From contig OY725488.1 in NCBI GenBank assembly GCA_963281255.1, positions 6,173,524 to 6,237,523 of the forward strand: a stretch of 64,000 nt of DNA, written 5' to 3'. The stretch comes from Aphrocallistes beatrix (Eukaryota > Porifera > Hexactinellida > Sceptrulophora > Aphrocallistidae). The position numbers and the translations under genes are program-made. The notes under the pieces were generated by a model, which saw only the letters and a program-made list of their open reading frames with translations, searched no databases and was not told the origin of the DNA. Shown here one piece after another: positions 31,175-42,706 of this stretch (within the stretch, counting starts at the first letter, position 1; every line of letters begins with the position of its first letter).

Positions 31175-34100
31175 TTACTTACGTTCTTCCGGAGAGAACC
31201 TTCTAGGGGGAGGCGGAGTGAAGCATGTGGACCTTTTCATGGGAAGGTTCTTGGTAGAGAGAGGCTCCTGAGGTTGAGGCTTCACGTGGAGTCTATGGGG
31301 ACTCTTGGCCACAAGAGGCTGACTATAGGTGCGTAGAGTGGGAAGTGTTGAATTGGTGCTGTTAGATGGTGGCCGATTTTCCTTGTTCACACCAGCTGGG
31401 GACTTTGTGGTGGAAGAAGAAATCTTGTCTAAGGGTGCTGCATAGGCCTGGATAGACACTTGGAGAGATTCGAATAGAGAATTGGTTGAATGTTGGGGCT
31501 TCGGTGCAGTGGAGATACGCCTAATAGGCAGGTTGTCATCTGTAGGCAATATGTAGTGCCTCTGGGGCGTGATCAGATTGCTAATTGAGGGCAGGTTGTT
31601 ATTGTTGTTGTTGCAGGACTTTTCAGGTGCCTGTTTGGGAGTGATTGGTGATGTCTGTGTCCCTGTCTCCTTGCAGACTGGAGGGAAGGAAAGCGAAATG
31701 GAACTTTTGGATTTATTGAGAGATTCGAGAGAGCAAGAACTCAAACTCAAGCTGCTTACACTCAGACTAGACCTCGTCTCCACTGCATTCTCTACATCTG
31801 AATTTAAGGATAAATTTAGTAAACAAAATTCGAGGTTAAAATTTTAAAATTTAGAATTGAACGTACATTTCTTTGCTGGCTTCTTGAGGATGGACTTGAG
31901 AGGTTTGTTGAGTGGCTTCTTAGGGGACTTCTTGTGTACCACGTCAGTGCTGACTTGGATATATTGATTCAGTTGAACCTGCAATAATGTGCACACAGTT
32001 TTAATATAAGGGATCATTAATATGAATGTATTTTTTAGAATTAAATTAAGAATTCACGCACCTTACTCTTCTTTCCAGCATCATCAGGAATTGGACTAGG
32101 AGGTTGAGCTGAGTTCTTTTTCAATATAAACATTCTGTATAGCTCCCTCCAGCGTTCTGCATATCTCTTTCTCGTTACTCTATAAATACAAATACGTAAA
32201 TTAATAGGATACGGTTTAACAATATAATCGAAACTAAGCGAAATACGTCTATGAAATAAGGGTTCACAACTTTGGGATAAAAAGATGGAACTCGAGCACG
32301 GGTTGGGAGGTATACCTGTCGCATATTAATTAAAGGAGGTATACAGCTAAGTTTAGGAGATGAAAGGGTGGAAACCCTTATCAGACTAACCACAGATGAA
32401 TGAGGTCGACTTACCGGAGTTTGTGCAGAGTATCAACGTCCCATTCTACAGGCGGATCGTCGATAACGGAGGAGAGCCTGGTAGTCGCGCAGCAGCAGAG
32501 GTTGAGAGCGACCGCTATGTCATCAGCATATGCGAAAGAGAGATTGAAATGCTCCTGCGCTTTCAAACATGTCGCGCTAAAAATCACATTAAACAAGTAT
32601 CAAAGATGGGAAAAGGAATGTAGGGATTTATTGTTTGAAGTAGTGTTTTGATTATTAATTAAGCGCCACAAACATGTTCAAGTTCATTATATTTAAAAAA
32701 TGCCAAACACAGTTTGATACTGGTAAGTTAAGTATCGGGAAATAATTGTGATGCTAATGCATCATTTCATCACTAGTTGGGTAACTCTTACGTTTGAACT
32801 TGTTTTAAGAGTAAATTCTATGCACACCCATTCCTCACCTGGCAAATTCTCGAATTTCTTTCGATTTCGATGAAGATATTTCATGCTGCTTTGGGTGGTA
32901 GACGTTCATTGAAGATCTCGACTTTTTATCACGATTAGATCTTGGGGAATGTCTTCTAGAAACTGGAGCTGTAGGGGCTATATATGGATTAATTAATAAT
33001 AGCAATAGCTAGTTGATAAATTATATGTATTGTATTCGAAATATGTTTCGTTCAATCTTGATTATTTAGATGGTTTTATAGTCACAAATTGGTTAAACAT
33101 CTCTTTAATTCACATATGTTTATCAAACACACTTATAACTAAATAACCAGAACAAAAAGATTTGATAAGACACGCTGTATAGGAAATAGCATAGGGATTT
33201 TAAGATTAAATAAGAACTGCTTATAGGATGACACCATCTGGTCATGACAATAGAAGGCTAGAGCAATTAGGAGCAATAACTTAATCTGAAAGACACAATG
33301 GATATTTATTTTAAACTCTTTTCATGCTGATGTCATCATGATATTGTGAGAACACGATAGCTGCTATATTACGTCGTGAGAATCATGACAATACATTTTG
33401 TAAACAATTCACTTTATATCCGAGATGAGTCGAAAAATCATAATTTTTGCATGTTTCTCAAAAAGAGAATAATTCTTGCTATGAAGTGAAAACTGCAATG
33501 AAAAGCGTGTACGTGTACCAGGTAAATGGCATAGTTTTGGGGCGCAATTTTAACGTGATGATATTTCAATGTAAGAAAATGCTGGTGGATAGAGTGATAG
33601 TAGCATAGCTATAGTGCAAACTAAGAAGACACCAACCAGGGTACAAAAATATGTACATCCAAGTTAAGTTAATATCTAATGAAATATCTATACAGTATTT
33701 ACATGTTTGTTAAATGTGAAGATCGGATTCTACATAGTGAAGGGGAACCTGTCAACTCGTACCAACTACCAAAATGAAATGTACGATTTCTATAGAATTT
33801 TGGATGATCTGTTGACTTGGTACGAGTTGACTTGGTACGAGTTGACATGGTATGAGTTGGCATGTGGTACGAGTTGACTGGCATTCATAGTGAAGTACCC
33901 CATAAACAATAGGATCAATAATAGCTTTAAACAATATTCATGAAAAAGGTGTAGAATCACTGCACTAGGAAAGCAAGAAGCAAAGAAAGCGAAATTTATT
34001 TTTCCGTAGCCGAAAACCAAAGTCTCGTACTCTGGTTTATTGAATACGAAAAGCAATTTGCAACTATGTTCCGCAATAAAATCGGACGGATATCAAGGGT

Positions 34101-34797
34101 TTCTTTTTAGTTATAATTATTCTTGTTTTACTACTTTCGAATAAAGCAATTATGCATACACAAGAAAAAAGTACAGAGTATTTTAACATAAGCTACTTAG
34201 TCATTTCAAAGTGTAGAGTTGAGGTTGATTTCATTTGCACATGCATAGTGTGTGTAGTAACGAAAGTGAAGTAAATACATTATGCACGTTGGAAGTATAG
34301 CTGGTGAGTATAGAGGGCAATCTAATTGACTAATTTATACTTCGAGGCGGTATGATTGGAAACCAAAGTGAAAGAAACGAGGACAGAATTACAGAACTGA
34401 AAAGGTTCGCAGTTGATAAACTTAGTAATGAAGATAGATCTCAGTTTAAACATTACAAAATTAATTGAGAAGTTATGAACTCACGAGGTGTCATGGGGAT
34501 CTGCAACCAAGATGGAGGTAGCTGGTATTGGGTGGGATGCGGGTGCACTGACGCTAACTGTGGAAACAATTGCTTTGAAATGAGGGGAGACATGAGTGGA
34601 GCAAGTTGGAGGGATTGCTGATTGAAAAATTGAGGATTGAGAGCTGGAAAGTTGTCAAGAGAGAGCTGGGGTGATGTAAGGGCATTTGAGAGAAATTGTG
34701 ATAATTCAAGTGAGGGGAGTTGATCTGAATTCAAGTGAAAGTGGTTATTAGGCAACGCTAAGTGATTTTGGCCTGTCTGTGAATTTTGTTGGGACAT
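31175..34797 (-). CDS. Unrecognised six-exon gene, about 488 residues
   Basis: The exons keep one frame across five GT-AG introns: 34485-34797, 32839-32977, 32415-32576, 32062-32179, 31867-31978, 31175-31797. The N-terminus is Gln/Leu/Pro-rich and likely disordered. A well-composed central block (exons 2 to 4) reads AQEHFNLSFAYADDIAVALN, VEWDVDTLHKLR and RYAERWRELYRMF. Exons 5 and 6 are Lys/Pro- and Ser/Pro-rich (KPLNKPLKSILKKPAKK; CFTPPPPRRFSPEERK). I do not know the family. The stop codon overlaps a consensus donor (C|GTAAGT at about 31182), so a further exon is possible. Intron 1 (1.5 kb) holds a 15-bp tandem repeat. Confidence 0.72.
33811..33881. repeat. 15-bp tandem repeat in intron 1
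   Basis: GTTGACTTGGTACGA is repeated at 33811 and 33826, then as variants at 33841 and 33856 and a partial unit. An inverted copy (GTCAACTCGTACCAA) lies near 33750. The open frames here are repeat artefacts. Confidence 0.85.
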
Positions 34798-35975
34798 TTT
34801 GTATAATTTGTATCTAAATTATATCTATAAATTATGAAAGGCGAAATAATAAATAAAATGTTCGGGATTGTTTGAATTAGGGGGCATATAGAATGAAAAT
34901 TTGCATAGTCTGAAAATAATTATATGAAGCCATGACAAATGTAGCTTATAAAGCTGCATTCAATAGGTGATATCATAGGAATACAAGTTCATTGAGGAAG
35001 CCTTTCTCACATAGCAGTGCAAATAGCATGAGCCTACTCCCTGGTGTGAAATACTCACACATTTACAAGTCATTGGGTGCACCAGAATAATAATTGTTGA
35101 GGTTAGAAAGTTATTCTGGTGAATGCGTAGGGTGATGTCATGGTCATCACAAATGAATATTCCTCAGCAAACAATGACTTTTTCACAGAGTTTGAGTGTG
35201 TGTGTGTGAGAACTAACTTCTCGACCGATGATCATTCCATTCGCCAAAATTATAACATTCAATTAGTAAATGCTATTGTCAAAGGTAACGACATCCCAAT
35301 AAATAGTTGTAGGAGGATTATGACGTAACATACCAATAATAGTTGTAGGATTATGACGTAACATACCAATAATAGTTCAGTCCAAACAAATTAACAATCA
35401 TCAAAATAAGAACATGTTTTTAAATTTATTGCGTCACAGTTCATTTTATTATTCGCAATATTCTATATTTAGCATTCGCCCGCTTAAAGAACACATTTAT
35501 TCATGTGTAATTTAGTGTGTTGACGTCAAATTGACGTAAGGTAAATTAATCAGCCGTGGCTGAGTCTTAAAATAGATCGAGAGAATTAAAGTTAAATTTG
35601 GAATGGTGTGATTTTAAGACCTGTCAAGATATATAGCTTACAGCGCAACACCTCTAAGCGGGGTCTCTATAAGTGGGGACCTTTAGGCTAACCATATATC
35701 GCAGTGCTCAGTCCATTAAAAGTAATTAACCAATTTCGGAAGAAAGTCGTAAACTATTGCTATGAACAGCAGGGGGTAGGAAGATTATTTTAGATGTGGA
35801 TGCACGGTGCACCATTGGGAATATATATATAATTGCGCCACGGGATCGGGACTGGCGTCCCCCCGCTTCCTACCCCCTGAACAGTCTAGTTAACATTCTT
35901 AGAAGAGATTCTTCTATTTTCAAAAATGCTCCAGGATTCCTGGATAACGTCATAGAAAATTAATATCAACGCGCA

Positions 35976-36241
35976 GGGATACAGACAATTCGTGACATTC
36001 TTGTAGTCGTGTAAACAATCATTAGTTGAGATTAAAGGGTTTATTCAACTTGTTTATTGATTAATTAAAGATGAAAGACAATGACAACTAAAAGAATTAC
36101 TTCCCGAGAGAGAAATTCATTCCAACATTGTAACATTGAATTCATCAATTCTATGTTGAATAGTCACGAATAGCAATGTCACGAATTGTAAGTTACGAAA
36201 TGAGTGTCACGAATTGTAATGTCACGAATTGTCTGTATCCC
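35976..36241. mobile_element. MULE-type MITE with 24-bp TIR and 9-bp target duplication
   Basis: GGGATACAGACAATTCGTGA begins a perfect 24-bp TIR (35976-35999 and 36218-36241). CAACGCGCA flanks both sides exactly (35967-35975 and 36242-36250). A 9-bp duplication is characteristic of Mutator-like elements. The 266-bp interior holds further TCACGAATTGTAA phrases and no ORF. Confidence 0.9.
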
Positions 36242-36283
36242 CAACGCGCAATGTTAAAGAATTACGCGTTTGAGATAGTAGTT

Positions 36284-36330
36284 GTCCGGTGTCCGCTAGC
36301 CGCGCAGCGCAAGCAAGCGAAGCGAGCTTG
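36284..36330 (+). repeat. (TA)n repeat family, copy G (GC-rich end only)
   Basis: GTCCGCTAGCCGCGCAGCGC through AAGCGAGCTTGT matches the GC-rich end of the repeat family. The rest of the unit is absent. Confidence 0.75.
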
Positions 36331-37125
36331 TCTATGATTAAACCTACAATTTCATTGAAAAATTACTATTAGAATTATAACTGGGGAATAGGGGGGTTTA
36401 ATGATGTTCGCCGGCCCGAACTCCCCCACTTATAAAGGTTCTACTGTACTACTAAGCCTGTAGCTGTAATAAAGTCAGGAGGGGGATATAATATTATAAT
36501 ATTACATATATTCAGTGGTGTTGTGCTCAAAATTAAAGTGGGGGAGCGCCTGTAAAATAGTATTTTGCGGCAAAATGTTGGTAAGACATGAACATATCTA
36601 TAAATGTTGTCACAAAAGGTTTTGCGATCGCGGCTCCTACATAATATTGCGAAAGAATAAGGCAACTCAAGAAAATAGAGATAATTTAGAATCAATAAAA
36701 AGATAGTGTGCCAATCCGTCAAGGAAAATGTTAAACGCGAAAAATTGTTCCAACCTGGAAATTTAAAATTGTGACAAATTTTTTTTCATGATAACTTCTG
36801 TGAAATCTTAAATTGAGACACGGATAGTTCGCTATATGACAGTCTACGTTACTGGGTATCATACATAGTAATCAGCGCCTTAGAGTACCAATGTTATATC
36901 TCGGAAAGTTGGACTAAAGAAGAATCATGGTTGATAATGTTCCCATACTATTATACCCTTAGTCCTGTCCAAGGGAACAAGACAATAATCTTAATTAATT
37001 AAGAGTAAACAGTATTTTTAATATGGCAATCTAGTATATACAAATTGGCAATGACTTAACAGTGCACAACAGGATTCTTAATGCGCTTGAACAAACTAAA
37101 TGTTTAGAAATGGTCACTCAGTTGG

Positions 37126-40100
37126 TTATGTCGCGGGATGCTTACTACTGTTGGAAGATTTCGACTTACCCTGATTTTTCGGAAAAAATTCATCATACAC
37201 ATCATCTGCTCTGATAGCAGGAATGTAAGTGAAGTCAATTAGGTCTGCTGTGTCTGCTCTCTTCTTTGTTACTGGCATTTGAACGGATCTAACATTGTTT
37301 GTAACCTTTTGCGTACGAGGTTTATGTGAGGACACATCTAAAAGGAGATTTGGAGCAGATCCCGTATCAGATCCATCTGGGTGTGTTAGAGCCTCAAAGC
37401 CCAAGAGATCCGGAGTGGAGACCGGAGTTCTGTAATTGCTCTTGGGAAGGTACAAGATGTTGCGTGGATCTGGCTTAAGAGCGTAGTCGACAAGAACTAC
37501 AGGGTTGGCAGAGGATGGAACAGGAAGTGATTTCTTTTTTTTCGGTTTAGCAGCTTGGGATGGAAGCTGAGGACGAGTCACATTTTGATGGGATAGAAGT
37601 GATGAATTATTAACGGGTAACGGTGCAGGAGGAGCGGAAGGAATTGGTGGAGGTTGCTGGATCATATGTGTCGGTATGTTATATAAACCTTGTCTGTTAA
37701 TGTCGGGATATAGACTGCCGGTACCCGACATGGGAGGAGCAGACGGTTGTACCGGTGTGTTACTGCTGAGGGTGGGAGGTAGGGTGGGAGCAGTCAAGTT
37801 CTCTCTGTTGTTAGGCCGTGGATTCACCTGCGAACCTAAATCTGTCCCCGAACCCGAAGAAGGGTTCATGCTTGATATGTAGTGAGCTAAGTTAGGTTTG
37901 GGAGGAATCTTAGGCAGTGGCTTTCTTTTCTTTTCTTCTATCCAGATGTCTACGTCACGCATTGAGTAGATGAGCAGCTCAGGCTGGTACCTATGTAACC
38001 AAAACATAATTTATATTTCTCTACAAAATTAATTTATATTTCTCTACAGAATTAATTTATATTTCTCTACAGAATTAATTTATATGCATGCCTGGCTCTC
38101 TTAATCAACTGAACTACATCATTCCAATCGTCTCCCACCGTCCTGAAGGTAGCGTCATCACAGAACACCCACTTACTCAGGTTGGTGTTGTAGACGAACG
38201 CTGAGAAGTGGTGTCCGTAGTAATTGATCATCCCTGACAAGTGGTAGGCCTTGTGCTCAGCTGTCTCATCCAAACTAACGTTAAACATCTACAAACAAAT
38301 CAAATATCTTGTATCACTCGATGTGAATTCCTGAAATCTATTCGAAATTGATTGCGAATTTAAATCAGAAAGAAAAGGGTGACTCTCACAGAAAATCTGA
38401 TCTAGAAGTTTATGCTAACAATTCTAACCTGTGAAATATTAATGATATGTCCCACAGATTTGAGTGTCTCTACCACTTTCTCTTTTGAAGGGATCTCAGA
38501 GGACCAAGAGAGAGAGAGGTTGATGGTGTAAGGAGACCTGAGTAGCATGGTCTCAATCCTAGCAGACTTCTTACAGGCAGACCCTTCCTGAGGAGGGAAT
38601 GAGGCAGTAAGAAATCAGATAAATAATGTCTCGCATCCAGCTTACACTGTCAGGACAGGCGTGCTTCTTGTCTATCGACAGAGAGTCTCTGAGGATTCCT
38701 CCGAATAGTTTTCCATCCTTCAAAATCTCTTTCTGAGACTTCTTAGACTTTTTCACAACTTTACTACAAAAATATAAAACCACTTCATTTAAACTCGACC
38801 AATGCAAAATTCTAGAAATTAATAACTCTCAAGTAACGCTATACTCATCTCTTAGCATTGCTTTGTCATGCTGGGGGATCCTCTACCCTCCCTCCCTCCC
38901 TCCCCACTTTGTATAGCAATACATAAACCGACCTCCAACCTCTAAGAATAAAGGTTGCTAATCAGGCAAAAGTTTGAATAAAACTATTTTATCGTCGCGC
39001 GCTACTCTCAGCAACTCACAGCAGATTGTCAGCTGAGATGTAGAACAGGATGTCCTCTGAAGGGAAAGGTTCACTGGTAGCTCCACATCCGCACACATCC
39101 TACACCATTACATTACAGTATGCTATGTACAGTGAGGATATCTTAAGTAACTCTCACACTGGGTGCAATATCCATTTCTTTTGATTGCATATAAACATTC
39201 TGAATAACAATGTAGTGTAGGCTAACTCACTATCTGACATGAGGAGTATGAGAATATCCTGTGGGGGAGGCACTGGGGGAATGAGCAGGTGGTGTCCCAG
39301 TCAGTCCCTGTGATCTGTGTGTGGATCTGTTGCAAGACAGCTTCCTGATAAGCAAAGTATCGTAAATAGGAATCGCCAAGTAAAGGATGGGTAAGAGGAA
39401 ATAAGAAGTACAGTCGACTCCGCTTAATAGGGCCACTGTTTAATCGGGTCAGCCGCTTAATCGGGCCACTTTTGGCAGGACCGGAATAGCTCTCACACAT
39501 AGAAGCTAATACAAAATATTTTCGGTTAATAGGGTCCGCCGCTTAATCGGGGCAAAATGTCCTCTGACCGATGTGGCCCTATTAAGCGGAGTCGACTGTA
39601 CGTATATCAGATAACAATTCATCTATCAATGTAGTATGCATACTAATACGTATATTAGCGTACGTACGCATGGCGTATTGGTAACTAATTGCATCTCTGA
39701 TTCTCAATTACGCCCATACGAGACCAGACTTACTCACGTAGCATTCCACAGCGTAGTCCATCTTACTGAGCTGGAACCGTCCTGACTCCTTGAAAACGAC
39801 AAGACTAAAACTAAAGAATAAAATTCCGAAACATTCTGATATTGTCAACTAACCCGATAGCACTTAGCCATAGCCTTTCTGATGAAGTTCGGGGGTAGAG
39901 TGACAGATTCTGAGTATTGAAAATTCACAAAAAGTTCCTACAATTTCAGACAAATAATCAAAGAAATCTCAAACGTGGTTGATATTGTACTGATACACAT
40001 TATTAACCACATTACAGAGTTATGAGTTATGAGTAAATCTGTATAATATACGTACATTCAAATGGTACATACTTTAAGAGTACAGAAAACACACTCCAGC

Positions 40101-40439
40101 TCATAACAGATGTGCTGTTGGATCTCTCCAAAGTGTTTTCTAAAGATGTCCAAGTGCCAGAGAATCTACATTGCAAGCAACATCATAAAACTGAAATACA
40201 GCAGATTGGATGTAGTGATAATCTTGGTCGGTTTGGGGTTCCTTCGTATATGATATTACATGACAATTTTTTTGGATATAGTAATCTATAAAAAATATTG
40301 TTGCAGCAAACGATTATTTGAATTAAACACTAAACTAAATGACCTGAATAACCGAATTGATGAAGCAGTTATTCTCTCCTTCCGCGTTAGCGAGTCCGTG
40401 AGTAGTGGCGATTGTCTGTTCACTCGCTACCAGAGACAT
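37126..40439 (-). CDS. USP53/USP54-like ubiquitin hydrolase family protein
   Basis: Ten exons, one frame, about 618 residues: 40344-40439, 40073-40165, 39854-39937, 39738-39788, 39231-39344, 39020-39099, 38646-38763, 38429-38587, 38092-38288, 37126-37990. The Cys box is GENNCFINSVIQ (Cys at about 25), followed by ILWHLDIFRKHF as in USP53/54, then a CGATSEPFP zinc-finger-like block. The His-box region is YYGHHFSAFVYN, then WVFCDDATFRTVG and YQPELLIY. The remaining 280 residues are Pro/Ser-rich. The family was long labelled inactive, though K63-directed activity has been reported for USP53/54, so activity here is open. Eight introns are GT-AG. The ninth appears to use a GC donor (CCAG|GCATGC) because homology requires joining AR to YQPEL. 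Confidence 0.87.
38008..38084. repeat. 23-bp tandem repeat filling intron 9 of the USP gene
   Basis: AATTTATATTTCTCTACAGA recurs with a 23-bp period (CTCTAC at 38019, 38042 and 38065). About three copies occupy most of the 101-bp intron between exons 9 and 10. Confidence 0.9.
39411..39598. mobile_element. Complete 188-bp TA-flanked MITE in a USP intron
   Basis: CAGTCGACTCCGCTTAATAG begins a TIR of about 26 bp, perfectly mirrored at the right end, with TA on both sides (39409-39410 and 39599-39600). The style (repeated CGCTTAATCGGG phrases) is that of pogo/Tigger-derived MITEs. It lies between exons 4 and 5 of the USP-like gene. Confidence 0.9.
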
Positions 40440-40946
40440 TAAGGGGACAATGGGGTCTAGTGTCTGCGCTAATTGAGAATTCTAAACATGGTCAAACACG
40501 GATAGTCGAAACGAAAAACTGGTGTCCATGAAAATACAGTATTAGGAGTGCTGGTCAGCTGATCATGTCGCGTTCCTTTGAAGCTCAATTATGCACACCT
40601 TACGTATGTAAATATACGGAATTGAGCGTTCTATCTTGAGAGATTAACATTATGCGAGTTTTATGTGAAACTAAGATTGCTGTGATATATCACGAAACAA
40701 ATGGTGATGGTGTTATTCCTGATGCTAGTCACCTTCTATCCCACAATTGTGGATCTGCCCATCAGTGTCGCAGTTGCACTCAACATAGCTAGGAGCCACA
40801 TTAGATGCTGTGACTGTTAGACTTATTTAATCACATTCCTACGACGTAGAGAACTAATACCTAACACAAATACAAAGCTCATTCTAAAGTATCATAATTG
40901 ACCTAAGCACTGTCCGCTACCTAGAACCTATCACTAGCGACTCCGC
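40440..40946. other. Promoter side of the USP-like gene and 3' flank of RPL3
   Basis: The 507 bp between the USP start codon and the RPL3 stop holds no ORF of note. It must contain the RPL3 3' end and the USP promoter, as both genes run leftward. Confidence 0.5.
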
Positions 40947-42122
40947 TCACTCTTCCTTGTCCTTCTTTAGAAAACCCATGAATTCGGCCTTTTCCTGCGG
41001 GGTCTGGAATCGACCATGTCCGAACTTGCTGGAAGTGTCGATGAATTTGAGAGAGATTTTCTCCAGAGCCTTCCTGCTGACCTGGGGCGCCAGCGCCTTC
41101 CTAAGCGTGAGCACCCGCTTCTTCTTTCCCATGGTGCAGCCCTTCAGCATGAGGAAGTCCTTCTTCACCACTCCGTAGTGAGGAAACCCGCCCATCGGAG
41201 TGATCTTCTTGTCAGTGGTGTCGCTGAGGGTCCGGGCATTCGCCTTGTCGTCTCCTTCCCCGATCATATAGATCTTCTTGTTCATCTCGGTCCGGTGGTG
41301 GTACCCCTTCTGTCCGGCCCTGGCGACAGAGAAGCCCACGCGAGCAGGGTGCCACGCCCCGATACAAGCCACCTTCCTCAGTCCTTTGTGTGTCTTTCGA
41401 GGCAGTTTCTTGGTGTGCCATCGTGAGGTGACACCTTTGAACCCGTGTCCCTTGGTCGCACCTATGACGTCAATGGACTCGTTACGATCAAACACCTCCT
41501 GCACAGGGAGCTCCCGTTCCAGGTGAGTCCTGGCCCAGTCTACTTTGTCCGCGATGGAACCGCCGTTCAGCTGGATCTCCATGAGGTGCGCTTTCTTCTG
41601 CTTCAGACTCAGCATGTGCAGCTGTGTGTGAGCCAGCACGCGGATCACAGTGCAGTACTTCTTCATCTTATCGAACTTCCGGTCTATCTCCTTCCTCCCA
41701 TCCTCCTTTTCCCAGCTGGCTTTCACACGTTGACAGGCCTTCTTTTTGCAGCGGTACCAGTTCTTGTAGAATCTGCGGAGACACTCGTTGTTGATCTTGT
41801 GAGAAAGGACAGTGGTGAGGGAACGTAGGCCACGAGGCGTCTCTATGTACCCAACCACTCCAATGCACACCATGGGAGGGGTCTCCACTATTGTCACTGC
41901 CTCCACTACTTCAATCACTTTCACCTTCGTCTCGGGACGCTCCATGTCCCGTATCACATGGGTCATGCCTGCCTTGTACCCCATGAAAGCGGTCAGGTGG
42001 ACAGGTTTGCTCTTGTCGTCGCGAGGGAAGGACTTGACTTTTCCACGGTGTCTCTTGGTGCGTTTACGAGGGAGGAAACCGAGACTGCCGTGGCGAGGTG
42101 CTGAGAACTTTCTGTGAGACAT
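40947..42122 (-). CDS. RPL3: 60S ribosomal protein L3 (uL3)
   Basis: A complete 391-residue protein (human 403) that helps form the peptidyl-transferase-proximal region of the large subunit. Blocks recognised in order are [75 protein letters not shown] and PMGGFPHYG. The hook region includes the His of [15 protein letters not shown]. The gene has no intron, unlike vertebrate RPL3. The coding sequence is GC-rich. A perfect hairpin (42408) lies about 290 bp upstream of the start. Confidence 0.97.
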   Translation of the reverse strand: MSHRKFSAPRHGSLGFLPRKRTKRHRGKVKSFPRDDKSKPVHLTAFMGYKAGMTHVIRDMERPETKVKVIEVVEAVTIVETPPMVCIGVVGYIETPRGLRSLTTVLSHKINNECLRRFYKNWYRCKKKACQRVKASWEKEDGRKEIDRKFDKMKKYCTVIRVLAHTQLHMLSLKQKKAHLMEIQLNGGSIADKVDWARTHLERELPVQEVFDRNESIDVIGATKGHGFKGVTSRWHTKKLPRKTHKGLRKVACIGAWHPARVGFSVARAGQKGYHHRTEMNKKIYMIGEGDDKANARTLSDTTDKKITPMGGFPHYGVVKKDFLMLKGCTMGKKKRVLTLRKALAPQVSRKALEKISLKFIDTSSKFGHGRFQTPQEKAEFMGFLKKDKEE

Positions 42123-42407
42123 ATTCTAACCACACGGATAACTGCTGGACTAGGGATACAAAGTGTAACATTAGAACGATTGAAATGAAGTTGAATAAAC
42201 AAAACAAGAAGTCGCCTGGTTTTACAGTTTGACGTCATACAGGAAGCCCGAGGGATTACGTTTCTGAAAAGTACCCTGAACGACGAGACTTAGGTTAATG
42301 GAAACACTGGGGTTACGTTCCAAGATTTTAAACTCAGTATACCGATGATCATAACAATTGAATTAAAGTTATTGGTTTGAGATATGACTGGCTCGATTGT
42401 CGGTATA

Positions 42408-42449
42408 GGCTAGATCAACCTTGCACAAGTATGCAAGGTTGATCTAGCC
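42408..42449. repeat. Perfect 18-bp hairpin with 6-nt loop
   Basis: GGCTAGATCAACCTTGCA (42408-42425) and its exact complement (42432-42449) flank CAAGTA. It lies 260 bp past the DPYD stop and 290 bp before the RPL3 start, both on the minus strand. It could be in the DPYD 3' UTR, the RPL3 promoter, or neither. Confidence 0.9.
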
Positions 42450-42706
42450 CCCTAAATAAAGTCGAAAGTAGTCAATGTTAATCACTATAATGCCACATAA
42501 TTATTTTGCTAGTAATGTAGATCAAGGATCAAATTCATTGAGGTACTTATCACATACGTAAATCAGAGTTAATCAAAAACTAAAATAACTTAGTAATAAA
42601 TGAATTCGATCAATAATAATGTAAATTCGATTCGTAGGAATATTATAAATATTAAGTGAAGCCTAGGGTGTATTAGTGAGCTATCCGTGATTATTCCTAT
42701 AGGAAG

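Larger units (their letters stand above)
34798..37125. other. Intergenic, transposon-rich
   Basis: I see no gene. Contents include a roughly 39-bp direct repeat (ATTATGACGTAACATACCAA) at 35294-35375 and a 110-bp MITE at 35770-35879 with TIR CAGGGGGTAGGAAG and AACAG on both flanks. Pogo-like ends at 35641 (ACACCTCTAAGCGGGGTCTC) and at about 36447 (AAAGGTTCTACTG) may bracket one larger element. Confidence 0.55.

Noticed and set aside
34351..34468. 38-residue plus-strand ORF (MIGNQSERNEDRITELKRF...) in intron 1 of the unknown gene
   Set aside because: Protein-like composition, but too short, antisense to the gene, and without supporting signals.
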